From contig CAJUGS010000010.1 of assembly GCA_910586305.1 (NCBI GenBank), forward strand, positions 1 through 64,000: a stretch of 64,000 bases of DNA, read 5' to 3'. Below the pieces are notes generated by a model. It saw nothing but the letters and a program-made list of their open reading frames with translations. It made no database searches and was not told the origin of the DNA. Position numbers and translations under genes: made by a program. Origin of the DNA: an uncultured Duncaniella sp. Lineage in GTDB: Bacteria > Bacteroidota > Bacteroidia > Bacteroidales > Muribaculaceae. Below, piece by piece: positions 26,556 through 34,632 of the stretch (positions within the stretch are counted from its first letter, which is position 1; the number at the start of each line of letters is the position of its first letter).

Positions 26556-27485
26556 TTAAAGTACGAACGATGACTTGGGGGTGAGAACACAGCCCACTTC
26601 CTCCTTAAAGTCACACAATCCCAACGAGGGTATGCCGTCGGACGACGATGGTCCGACATCGACAATGGTTTTCTTTCCGGCAAAGTATTCAAACACCTTG
26701 TAGGCAAGAAACCTCATGGGGCGTAGAGCGGAATAGCCCGGGACATCACCCCAGTATATAATCTGCACTATTTCCGGCGAGACATCAAAAGCCTGAACGG
26801 CAGCGACATCCTCACCCTCATAACTCATCACCATGAATGTGGCACCGACAACTTCTGTCGTAGCCAGAACATCATCAAGCGACATTCTGAGCGGATAGCC
26901 GTGGCTCTCACGATTCTTCTTAATCACACCGTAGGCTCGGGCTATGTCGTCGGCCGAGTTGCCAAGTACTTCAAAACCAAAACCGGCCTTGCAGGCCTTC
27001 CGGAACTTTGTCCTCTCATCCCTCGGCAGAAACTCGACATATGACTGAAATCTCTCTGTCGGATAGTGGTAATTGTACTCAGTGGCCACCCTCCTCGCAC
27101 CACAGGTGAGAAGCGCACACAACAGTTTCTCGACATTTCCGTCGCGGTCATAAATATGGGGAGGAAGTGTGAGACGAATCTCCTTTCCGAGAGTCTTTAC
27201 GTAGGCACTCAGCGAGTCGACGAAATCGATATACTGCCTCACCCTCTGCTGCTTTATCTGCTCTACTCCGCCGAAAGGCGCCGAGAACGGCGACGCAAGC
27301 ACATCTCCCCTCTCGCCAAGGATAAGTCCGAGTCTCGGCTTGCCATGTTCGTCTTCACTGATAAGATAGTGGATATCGTCACACTTATGTCGGTTCAGTT
27401 CGTTGAACGCCACTGAATTATATATATGCGATGGTTCACCGAACAGCTCCAGGTAGTCCTGTGGCGTGATTCTTCTTATGTTCAT
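26556..27485 (-). CDS. GNAT/FemAB-like acyltransferase
   Basis: 309 residues from the Met at 27485, one base after the stop of the upstream gene; an earlier start at 27512 would overlap it. The layout is of a FemAB-like double-GNAT protein: N-terminal RITPQDYLELFG, YVEFLPRDERTKFRKACKAGFGFEV joining the two halves, and a C-terminal acetyl-CoA-type half with MVMSYEGEDVAAVQAFDV and LAYKVFEYFAGKKTIVDVG. Substrate unknown; relatives modify cell-wall or surface molecules. Last gene of a three-gene operon. Confidence 0.75.
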   Translation of the reverse strand: MNIRRITPQDYLELFGEPSHIYNSVAFNELNRHKCDDIHYLISEDEHGKPRLGLILGERGDVLASPFSAPFGGVEQIKQQRVRQYIDFVDSLSAYVKTLGKEIRLTLPPHIYDRDGNVEKLLCALLTCGARRVATEYNYHYPTERFQSYVEFLPRDERTKFRKACKAGFGFEVLGNSADDIARAYGVIKKNRESHGYPLRMSLDDVLATTEVVGATFMVMSYEGEDVAAVQAFDVSPEIVQIIYWGDVPGYSALRPMRFLAYKVFEYFAGKKTIVDVGPSSSDGIPSLGLCDFKEEVGCVLTPKSSFVL

Positions 27486-27486
27486 G

Positions 27487-28086
27487 TCAACAAAGCTCGC
27501 CTTTCCCCTCACGGACTATTTCGGGATTACGGCTGTCTGTTATGTCGACCACTGTTGAGGGAATTCCCTCACCCTCTCCTCCGTCGATGAGTAGCGAGGC
27601 CACTCCCTCATATTCGAGTGCCACCGTTGCCGGATCAACACCATCCTCGTCCTGGGGTATAGAGGTAGAAAGCAGAGGATGTCCGAGCCGATCGGCAAGG
27701 GCTGACGCTATAGGATTGGCCGGCACTCGTATTCCCACCTCTTTGCGTCCCTTGAAAATCTTAGGGAGCGTGGTGGAAGCCGGAAGTATGAATGTAAACG
27801 GACCGGGGAGATTTCTGCGCAGTATTCGGAAAGCCTCGTTGTCCACACGTGCATACTCGCTGGCCATGGAAATGCCTGAGCACACCACCGATAGAGTCTG
27901 TTTACGCGGGTCCACTCCCTTGATTTTGCACAGACGCTCTATGGCACCGTTGTTGAGCGCGTCACATCCGAGCGCATAGAGAGTGTCGGTGGGATATATA
28001 ATCACACCACCCTGTTCGAGACATTCCACGGCCTCGTCGAGATACCGGTCGTTGAGACTGGTAGGATACATTTTAAGTTGTTTCAT
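27487..28086 (-). CDS. YrdC/Sua5-fold protein, YciO-like
   Basis: 199 residues, one YrdC domain. It has the ATP/threonine pocket VIIYPTDTLYALGCD and IGIRVPANPIA-like VGIRVPANPIASAL. The family makes threonylcarbamoyl-AMP for the tRNA t6A base. However the SxN signature of TsaC/Sua5 is replaced by STSIPQ, and the middle (FRILRRNLPGPFTFIL) is closer to E. coli YciO, whose role is disputed. It overlaps the B3/B4 gene by 4 bases, which links it to tRNA work. I give no gene symbol for this reason. Confidence 0.85.
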   Translation of the reverse strand: MKQLKMYPTSLNDRYLDEAVECLEQGGVIIYPTDTLYALGCDALNNGAIERLCKIKGVDPRKQTLSVVCSGISMASEYARVDNEAFRILRRNLPGPFTFILPASTTLPKIFKGRKEVGIRVPANPIASALADRLGHPLLSTSIPQDEDGVDPATVALEYEGVASLLIDGGEGEGIPSTVVDITDSRNPEIVREGKGELC

Positions 28087-28748
28087 GCGCTCAGATATTT
28101 GACTGTTATATTTTGGGCTGAAGCAAAACGCTCAAGCAAGTCGGTGACAAGGCCGAGGGTCTCATCGACAGGCATCTCTTCGCCATAGATATTGATACAC
28201 ATCAGAAGGCGAGATGTCTCCATGGTGAGTTTGGTGCGTTCGTGGTCACTGGTGGGAGTACCGATTCCACCGGTTGAGTCACGATAGACGGGCAAGCCGG
28301 CAATATTGAGCTGTCCCCGACCTATCGCCTCAAAAGGCTCTCCTTCAAGGCCTACGCCAAGTGAAAGAGACTCTCCATCAATGCTGTCGATATCAAAACC
28401 GCCTATAGAGTAGCCAGACTGGAGAGAGACAAGATTTATCAGATCCACAAGAGTGTTGATGCGATATAGGCCCATGCCTTTCACCACTCTTCTCGACAGG
28501 GCCTCGGCCGAAGGTCTATAGCGGTTGGGCTCCTTTCCGAAAGCCTTATATGCCTCGCGGGTGGCACGTATTGCCGGACGCTTGTTGACGTCGGCGAGTT
28601 CCGTCACCATAGCCACATCGGAGGCCGCGCGCTCTATCAGGGCCCACAGCTCATCGGAAGTCTCGGAATTCTTAACATCGGCCTCTACGACTGCTATCCG
28701 CAGGCCCGGGACAGTTTCTCTGACAATATCTTCGATTGTAATCTCCAT
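28083..28748 (-). CDS. B3/B4 tRNA-binding-domain protein
   Basis: 221 residues that correspond to the B3/B4 domain of the phenylalanyl-tRNA synthetase beta subunit, found as a free protein in many bacteria. The typical core is RATREAYKAFGKEPNRYRPSAEAL followed by LYRINTLVDLINLVSL and a C-terminal GRGQLNIAGLPVYRDSTGGIGTPTSDHERTKL-like stretch. Free copies are thought to edit or hydrolyse wrongly charged amino acids, but this is not shown for this type. First gene of the operon and divergent from the acyltransferase at 28882. Confidence 0.85.
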   Translation of the reverse strand: MEITIEDIVRETVPGLRIAVVEADVKNSETSDELWALIERAASDVAMVTELADVNKRPAIRATREAYKAFGKEPNRYRPSAEALSRRVVKGMGLYRINTLVDLINLVSLQSGYSIGGFDIDSIDGESLSLGVGLEGEPFEAIGRGQLNIAGLPVYRDSTGGIGTPTSDHERTKLTMETSRLLMCINIYGEEMPVDETLGLVTDLLERFASAQNITVKYLSA

Positions 28749-28758
28749 CTTTCAAAGC

Positions 28759-28848
28759 TTTTCGTCCGCAAAGGTAGCTAAAAATCATGATTTTTCGTCT
28801 CCGAACCGCAATAAACTCACTCTTTTTCCGTACCTTTGCGGACGAAAA
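28759..28848. promoter_or_regulatory. Divergent promoters forming an 18-bp inverted repeat
   Basis: TTTTCGTCCGCAAAGGTA (28759-28776) and its exact complement TACCTTTGCGGACGAAAA (28831-28848) carry the -7 boxes TACCTTTG of both divergent operons. Between them lies a 16-bp perfect palindrome AAAAATCATGATTTTT (28780-28795). Confidence 0.65.
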
Positions 28849-28881
28849 ACCAACAATATCGCCCACCTTCAACAAAGAGAT

Positions 28882-29775
28882 ATGCCCTATCGCCTTTTCA
28901 GGTATTTTCTTAAATTCATATCTTATATCCCGTTTACGGTGCTCTACGTCATTTCGGACGTATTGGCTTTTGTCGTATACCATATAGCCCGCTACCGTCG
29001 CAAAATTGTAAGACGTAATCTCACAGAATGTTTCCCTGACAAGAATCCCACAGAAATACGCCGTATAGAGAAGGGATTCTACCGTTTTTTCACAGACAAC
29101 ATAGTCGAAACCTGCAAGATGGCCCATATGTCTCCTGAGGAGATGAGCCGCCGCATGAAATTCACTAACATCGACGAAGTCAACACCCTGCTGCGCAACG
29201 GTCGCTCCGTGTCACTATTCCTCGGACACTACGGCAACTGGGAGTGGATATCGTCCATGCCTCTCCATCTGTGCAAAGAGGCCGTGGCCGCACAGATATA
29301 CCACAAACTCCGGAACAAGGAGATGGACAAACTGATGCTGGAAATGCGAGGCAGAATGGGCGCGACCAACGTGGAGATGGGACAGACAGCCCGATTCATT
29401 ACCCGCCGTGTCGCGGCCGGCGAGGTCTGCATCGTGGGATTTATAGCCGACCAGTCGCCCCACTGGCACGAGCTGCATCACTTCCTCCCCTTCCTCCACC
29501 ACGACACACCGGTGATGACAGGACCTGAAAAAATCACCAAGCACTATGATTTCGAAGCCCGCTATGTGAATGTCCGACGAGTGAGACGCGGATACTACGA
29601 GGCGGAATTCGTTGACATGGCCGACAATCCCCGCTCCATGCCCGACTTTGAACTGACCGGCATATACTACCGTATGCTGGCAGACTCCATCAACCGTCAG
29701 CCAGAGTTGTATCTATGGTCCCACAACAGGTTCAAACACGCCAGGCCACTGTCATCGCCTGACAAAAATGCATGA
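28882..29775 (+). CDS. LpxL/HtrB-type lipid A acyltransferase
   Basis: 297 residues from the ATG at 28882, 43 bases after the -7 box. An N-terminal hydrophobic segment (about 10-38, IPFTVLYVISDVLAFVVYHIA) is followed by the catalytic HxxxxE site in FLGHYGNWEW, then the second block with AAQIYHKLRNKEMDKLM. It adds a secondary acyl chain to lipid A on the cytoplasmic face of the inner membrane. It overlaps the next gene by 8 bases, tying it to surface-glycan genes. Confidence 0.92.
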   Translation: MPYRLFRYFLKFISYIPFTVLYVISDVLAFVVYHIARYRRKIVRRNLTECFPDKNPTEIRRIEKGFYRFFTDNIVETCKMAHMSPEEMSRRMKFTNIDEVNTLLRNGRSVSLFLGHYGNWEWISSMPLHLCKEAVAAQIYHKLRNKEMDKLMLEMRGRMGATNVEMGQTARFITRRVAAGEVCIVGFIADQSPHWHELHHFLPFLHHDTPVMTGPEKITKHYDFEARYVNVRRVRRGYYEAEFVDMADNPRSMPDFELTGIYYRMLADSINRQPELYLWSHNRFKHARPLSSPDKNA

Positions 29776-30775
29776 AACTCTCATGGAAATAGACTTTATA
29801 GTGACCTGGGTCGACATGAACGACCCCAAATGGCAGAAAGAGTTCGCCAAATACTCCGCCAAGAAGACCAACGAAAAGAACGGTGTGTCCGACGCGAGAT
29901 TCCGCGACCACGGGTTTCTGAAATACTGGTTTCGCGGAGTGGAAAAGTTTGCCCCGTGGGTGCGAAAGATTCATTTTGTCACCGGAGGCCAGACACCGGC
30001 ATGGCTTGACACTTCCAATCCGAAGATCCACCTCGTGGACCATGCCGACTTCATACCGAGTGAATTCCTGCCTACCTACAACTCCGTGGTGATCGAGCGG
30101 TATATGTATCGTATTCCCGGACTTGCCGACCACTTTGTCTACTTCAACGACGACTTCTATATCACCAATAATATCACTCCGGAACGGTTTTTCCGCAACG
30201 GCCTGCCATGTGATATCGCCACATTTCTCTATAATCCTTCGTGGTCGCAATGGTACCGTCGTATCAAGAACAATCTCCGCATCATAAACCGCCACTTTGA
30301 CAAGAAGGAGGTGATGGCGCTCCACCACGACAAATGGTTTGACCCAAGCTACGGCTCCCGCCGTTTCTGGAACTACGTGCTCAAGCCCTACGGAAAATTC
30401 ATCACACTCCGCACGCCCCACAATGCCCAGCCCTATCTGAAATCGACATTCGAAGAAGTGTGGAAAGTGGCTGAGAAAGAGCTCACTGAAACATCGGTCA
30501 ACAGATTCCGCTCACACACCGACTATACTCCCGAGCTTTTCCGCACATGGCAGATATGCCGTGGTAATTTCGAACCATACAATACTTACTCGGACACAAA
30601 AATGTTTCCGCTCATGATCAAACCCGAACAAGCCATCAGGGCCATCAACGAGCAGAAATATTCACTCATATGCCTGAACGACAACGTCCACATACGTCAC
30701 TACGACCGGCTGATGGAACGAATCAGAGAGGCTTTTGACCATATATTGCCAGAAAAATCAAGCTTTGAATTATGA
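29768..30775 (+). CDS. Stealth-family sugar-phosphate transferase
   Basis: 335 residues. Conserved Stealth blocks: block 1 IDFIVTWVDMNDPKWQ near the start, block 2 with YWFRGVEKFAPWVRKIHFVTGG, PAWLDTSNPKIHLVDHADFIP and HFVYFNDDFYI, and block 3 with MALHHDKWFDP and FEEVWKVAEKEL. The family moves hexose-1-phosphate to build phosphodiester-linked polysaccharides such as capsule or LPS decorations. The start overlaps the acyltransferase by 8 bases (a second Met at 29783 is possible), and the end overlaps the next glycosyltransferase by 4. Confidence 0.9.
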   Translation: MHETLMEIDFIVTWVDMNDPKWQKEFAKYSAKKTNEKNGVSDARFRDHGFLKYWFRGVEKFAPWVRKIHFVTGGQTPAWLDTSNPKIHLVDHADFIPSEFLPTYNSVVIERYMYRIPGLADHFVYFNDDFYITNNITPERFFRNGLPCDIATFLYNPSWSQWYRRIKNNLRIINRHFDKKEVMALHHDKWFDPSYGSRRFWNYVLKPYGKFITLRTPHNAQPYLKSTFEEVWKVAEKELTETSVNRFRSHTDYTPELFRTWQICRGNFEPYNTYSDTKMFPLMIKPEQAIRAINEQKYSLICLNDNVHIRHYDRLMERIREAFDHILPEKSSFEL

Positions 30776-31650
30776 ACAAGGTAGCTGCCGAGATTATAGC
30801 CGGACTTATCCCCCGCAAGATGGCGCGCAACCGCTGGAGAGGAATACTCCGCTTCGGTCTCATCAACGCGCTAAAACTGAAGCGAAGGCTCAAGAAAGAC
30901 ACTACGTCGCCGGGCTGCTATCTCGCAGTGTGTGCAATCGCCAAGAACGAAGGCACGTATTTCAAGGAATGGATTGAATGGCACCTGTCGCAGGGAGTGG
31001 AGAAATTCTATATTTATGACAACGAGAGCACCGACTCCACACGCGAGGTGCTACAGCCCTATATCGAGGCCGGTGTTGTCGACTACACCTATTTCCCAGG
31101 CTACAGAATGCAGCTCGCGGCCTACGACGACTGTCTTGACCACCACAGACTCGAATCGCGCTGGATTGCTTTTATTGACCTTGACGAATTCATCGTTCCG
31201 CGCCGTCATCAATCCATACCGGATTTTCTTTCCGGATTTGAGGAGTTCCCGGCCGTGGAAATCAATTGGCTTATATATGGCAGCGGTGGTGCCGAGAAAA
31301 GAGAACCAGGCGGAGTGATGGAGCGGTTTACCAGCCATTCTCTTCCCTCCCATCCCCTAAACCGCCATGTCAAGAGCATCGTCAATCCTCGCCGTGTCTA
31401 TTCAATGATAGGCTGTCATGAAGTAGCACGTATATCCGGCAAGGCTGCTGACTCACACGGAGAGCCTATCACACGCAATTTCCGCGAACGCGAACCACAA
31501 CAGGATGTGATACGTATCAACCACTATGCCGTGAGATCGCGCGAGGAATTCATTGAAAAGCAAGGGCGCGGACGTGCAAGCGGCACGGAGCGCACTGTCA
31601 GATCGGAGTATTTCGACCGTTACGACCTCAACGATATCAGAGAAGACTAA
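30772..31650 (+). CDS. Glycosyltransferase family 92-like protein
   Basis: 292 residues. After a basic N-terminal segment comes CYLAVCAIAKNEGTYFKEWIEWHLSQGVEKFYIYDNESTD, the GT92/DUF23-type start, and the catalytic acid pair in FIDLDEFIVPR. A long C-terminal part with HEVARISGK and INHYAVRSREEF completes the family pattern. It should add a sugar to a surface glycan. No membrane helix. The last gene of the acyltransferase-Stealth-GT92 operon. Confidence 0.85.
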   Translation: MNKVAAEIIAGLIPRKMARNRWRGILRFGLINALKLKRRLKKDTTSPGCYLAVCAIAKNEGTYFKEWIEWHLSQGVEKFYIYDNESTDSTREVLQPYIEAGVVDYTYFPGYRMQLAAYDDCLDHHRLESRWIAFIDLDEFIVPRRHQSIPDFLSGFEEFPAVEINWLIYGSGGAEKREPGGVMERFTSHSLPSHPLNRHVKSIVNPRRVYSMIGCHEVARISGKAADSHGEPITRNFREREPQQDVIRINHYAVRSREEFIEKQGRGRASGTERTVRSEYFDRYDLNDIRED

Positions 31651-31675
31651 GAGGTTGTTTAATAACAACCTCTTA
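31648..31675 (+). terminator. Terminator overlapping the GT92 stop codon
   Basis: TAAGAGGTTGTT (31648-31659) pairs exactly with AACAACCTCTTA (31664-31675); the stem begins inside the stop codon of the gene and is followed by a T-rich stretch. Confidence 0.75.
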
Positions 31676-31740
31676 ACGTCTCTTTTCCAATTGTCAAAAA
31701 GTCTGCGGTAATCAGAATGTCCGCACCGGCCTTTCGGCAG

Positions 31741-32694
31741 TTATTTCTCAAACTGTGATGGATTTGGGAAACGGCTCTCCATGAACTGTCTGGCTCGGAC
31801 ACGGTCCTTGTCTGTGGCAAATTCCGAGTCGTTCATACAGAAAAGTATGGGATTGTATTTAGCCAGTTTTCCATAGTGCTTCTCGTTCTGTATATGTACT
31901 CTCAGAGATTCGCGCTGAGTGACGTAACGCGGATGTGCTCTCTTCTCGGCCAGTGCGACATAGGTGAAAAGACTGCGTTGCACGTCGTCCGTGCCACGCA
32001 CATGATTGCCATAGGTACGCTCTATCTCCTCCTTGAATACCTCCTCGGCATGAGCGAGATCACTTCGGAGATATGAGTCAATATTATGGTGCATCTTTGC
32101 TCCGAAGTATTTACCATAACGCTTTTCCACCAGTTCGGCGGCTATCTGGATAGTGCGGTTGTAGTTGCTTCTCTTGCGTCCAAGCACTTTCTCTCTGAAC
32201 TTTAGCACCAACTTGCGGAAAGGCCTGCGGTTAAGTCGCATTATAGGCAATCCGTCGGGAGCGAAAAATGTCTCGGGGGTCACCGGACGATTGATATACA
32301 TATCGTCGTTAGCATAAATGAACCGCTCGCTGAGCCCGGGAATACGACACAGGAAATGCTCTATTATGCATGAGTTAAAGCATGGCAGACACTCGGCCGG
32401 CATTATCTCACTGTGATCCACAATCTGAATCTTTGGATTAGATGTATCGAGCCACTCGGGCACCTGATTGTCAGTGACAATGAATATACGACGTATCCAG
32501 GGAGCATACATCTCTACTGAACGCAGGCTGTATTTCAACTCGTCGTTATCGGCATAGCGTCCTTCACAGTTCATGGCCAGTCTTTCAACCGGCTTTCCTA
32601 CTGCTGCATTGCGCTTGGCCTGCCATACCGGGTCGTTGCCGTTCACCCATAGATAGACCATATCTATCTCTGAAGAGATGTGTTTTGTATCCAT
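31741..32694 (-). CDS. Second Stealth-family sugar-phosphate transferase
   Basis: 317 residues. Block 1 IDMVYLWVNGNDPVWQ, block 2 YSLRSVEMYAPWIRRIFIVTDN, PEWLDTSNPKIQIVDHSEIMP and RFIYANDDMYINRPV, and block 3 AKMHHNIDSYLRSDLAHAEEVF are present; a fourth block is visible as HVRGTDDVQRSLFTYVALA. It is only a distant paralogue of the plus-strand copy at 29768, so each may make a different linkage. Transcribed toward the hairpin at 31648 and probably with the next upstream glycosyltransferase (50-base gap). Confidence 0.9.
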   Translation of the reverse strand: MDTKHISSEIDMVYLWVNGNDPVWQAKRNAAVGKPVERLAMNCEGRYADNDELKYSLRSVEMYAPWIRRIFIVTDNQVPEWLDTSNPKIQIVDHSEIMPAECLPCFNSCIIEHFLCRIPGLSERFIYANDDMYINRPVTPETFFAPDGLPIMRLNRRPFRKLVLKFREKVLGRKRSNYNRTIQIAAELVEKRYGKYFGAKMHHNIDSYLRSDLAHAEEVFKEEIERTYGNHVRGTDDVQRSLFTYVALAEKRAHPRYVTQRESLRVHIQNEKHYGKLAKYNPILFCMNDSEFATDKDRVRARQFMESRFPNPSQFEK

Positions 32695-32745
32695 ATTTAG
32701 ACAAGAAAGATTAGAATGATGATGTGCCTTAAATCCTGTTCATGG

Positions 32746-33543
32746 CTAAGCCTTGACATCCGGAACAGTATATCCGATACGTTCGGCCACTTCCGGGTAG
32801 TGTCTCAATACCGACAAGAAGGCCGATGAATTGCGGTCGGTACCCGACTTGAAGTTGACAGTCTTGAGCGAGAGAGCTTTCGGTTTTCCGAGTCCTCGTG
32901 GCTTGTTCCGCCCGAACGGCACCGGTATTATCTCTGTCCCGTTGGCCACGGCAGCCGCCCAAAACCATATGTCGTCCATGGTCGGGGCTATCGCGCGGAA
33001 GAGTTTCTCGTCGAGCATATCGCTTTTCAGACAGCCCGGAGGATAGAGCACACCGCCCACTCCGGTCTGAATATTTCCATAGCCTCGGTGTATTCTCTTG
33101 AATAGAAAGTCATACCAGCGATATTTGCGCCATTTCCTATATGGCTTCTCGGGGCTTATACGCTTGGCACGATGAGCAAGCACGGCACACGGGAAACGTT
33201 CGTGGAGTCTGAGCAGGTCGGCAAGCATATCGGGATGATAGGCTACATCGTCGTCGACTGTCACAATCACAGCGTCAGGGAAATCCTCAAGAGCCGGGAT
33301 GAGTTTACGATATGAGCGGATCTCGCTGTCGTAATTTCGTATCTCAAATATGGGATTGTTATCGGCAAGCTTTGTCAAGTCGTCGGGAATGCCTTCATCG
33401 CCAAACTGTGAGAAGGTAAGATAAAGCACCACCTTGTCGGGTAGCACAGATCCTGAAAGAATTGACGTGACGGCTCCGGCCACATATGGTATTGCGGCTG
33501 GAAAAGATGTCAGTGACACGACAACCTGTGGTGTTTTTTCCAT
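32746..33543 (-). CDS. Glycosyltransferase, GT-A type
   Basis: 265 residues. N-terminal VVVSLTSFPAAI and PDKVVLYLTFSQFGD match bacterial glycosyltransferases with a GT-A fold. The metal-binding acid cluster is VTVDDDVAYHPD, and a second acid region IAPTMDDIWFWAAA lies near the C-terminus. Product unknown; context suggests a surface glycan. Own promoter upstream. The Stealth gene follows it. Confidence 0.8.
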   Translation of the reverse strand: MEKTPQVVVSLTSFPAAIPYVAGAVTSILSGSVLPDKVVLYLTFSQFGDEGIPDDLTKLADNNPIFEIRNYDSEIRSYRKLIPALEDFPDAVIVTVDDDVAYHPDMLADLLRLHERFPCAVLAHRAKRISPEKPYRKWRKYRWYDFLFKRIHRGYGNIQTGVGGVLYPPGCLKSDMLDEKLFRAIAPTMDDIWFWAAAVANGTEIIPVPFGRNKPRGLGKPKALSLKTVNFKSGTDRNSSAFLSVLRHYPEVAERIGYTVPDVKA

Positions 33544-33568
33544 GGTGGATAGTTGGCTTTTTCTGATG

Positions 33569-33599
33569 CAAAGTTAGGCAATTAGTCAATAAACCGCAA
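33569..33599 (-). promoter_or_regulatory. Promoter of the glycosyltransferase-Stealth unit
   Basis: Minus-strand TTG at 33599-33597, 20 bases, then TAACTTTG at 33576-33569, 25 bases before the ATG. Confidence 0.7.
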
Positions 33600-33617
33600 G
33601 TTTTCATTCTTTTTTCA

Positions 33618-33652
33618 TAAATCCGGGCACACCTGCGGTGTGCCCGGATTTA
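33618..33652 (-). terminator. 16-bp perfect hairpin after the exported protein gene
   Basis: TAAATCCGGGCACACC (33618-33633), loop of three, GGTGTGCCCGGATTTA (33637-33652). It lies 12 bases after the stop at 33665; no strong T run follows, so termination may be by stem strength. Confidence 0.6.
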
Positions 33653-33664
33653 TGTGTCATGACA

Positions 33665-34627
33665 TTATCGCAATGGCATCTTGGAGAATCGCATCTTGGA
33701 CTTGAGTAATGGGAAAGACACTGTGAGAATCGCACCGTCCGTGATATCGGCATGGATATCCTCACTAATAGACTCAAAGGAGGAATCGACCCACTCAAGG
33801 TCATAGTGACCGATAAATATCGTGGGGGTGAGTCTACCTTTCAGCATCATAGGCTCCCATTTATCAGCATAGGTCTGCGCTCCGTCTACATATATTATAT
33901 CGTATTCTCCACGCTCGTTCTTAACTGTAGCGAGCAGATATCTTCCTCCCGGACGGGCATATTCAGGATCGTTCTCTCTGTCAAGATATTTCCAAAACCC
34001 TTCGGCCTGATCGTCTGAATTCTTTATTCGCTCAGCTAAAGACTCCATGGTCCACATGGTAGCCATAACCGCTCCGGGACTTCTGAGACTCTCACAACAG
34101 AATAATGACATAGTTCCCTCACCGCCACAGACGGCCACGTCTGCCGTAACGGGTTGGAACGGACCAATATCCGTCTCTGCCAAAATCTTTCCAGCCTTCG
34201 AACCTCCACTCACGAGCAGATGACCACAAGCATCAAGCTCGGCTGAAAGGGTGTTGTAGAATCCCGAACCGGGGGCAAACCCTTCGACCTCCTTTTCAAC
34301 CAAAGCATCACCTTTGCGAGAGATTGTCAGCCGAGTGATGCGTCGGTCAAGTATGTCGCCGAAATCTGTATTACCGTGGTGCAACTTCACGGCCAAAGTG
34401 TCATCAGGCGACGAGAGTCGAAGCTCCCACCAAGCAGATGCCATCCCCTGACGCTCCGGAATAGACTTCATAGCCACCCTTGCCTCAGCCCTGACAGACT
34501 CCAGGCCGCCGGAGACAAGTTGAATGGTGGCAGAAGAATCGGCAAAGGTGACAGGCGCGTCATGATACACTCTTTCTCCACCAAGCGGAACGAGCGACAG
34601 AAATATGGGAAGGAGAGATGAAACCAT
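33665..34627 (-). CDS. Hypothetical exported protein
   Basis: 320 residues. The first 17 residues (MVSSLLPIFLSLVPLGG) are hydrophobic and look like a short signal peptide. The rest is beta-rich, with repeated Asp/Ser/Gly turns and no motif I can place; the middle has WWELRLSSPDDTLAVKLHHG and GRYLLATVKNERGEYDIIYVDGA. It starts 5 bases after the stop of the PurF-like gene and ends the operon. I do not assign a function. Confidence 0.55.
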   Translation of the reverse strand: MVSSLLPIFLSLVPLGGERVYHDAPVTFADSSATIQLVSGGLESVRAEARVAMKSIPERQGMASAWWELRLSSPDDTLAVKLHHGNTDFGDILDRRITRLTISRKGDALVEKEVEGFAPGSGFYNTLSAELDACGHLLVSGGSKAGKILAETDIGPFQPVTADVAVCGGEGTMSLFCCESLRSPGAVMATMWTMESLAERIKNSDDQAEGFWKYLDRENDPEYARPGGRYLLATVKNERGEYDIIYVDGAQTYADKWEPMMLKGRLTPTIFIGHYDLEWVDSSFESISEDIHADITDGAILTVSFPLLKSKMRFSKMPLR

Positions 34628-34632
34628 GGCTT

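Noticed and set aside
28525..28881. Earlier start for the lipid A acyltransferase
   Set aside because: It would run through the divergent B3/B4 gene and both promoters.
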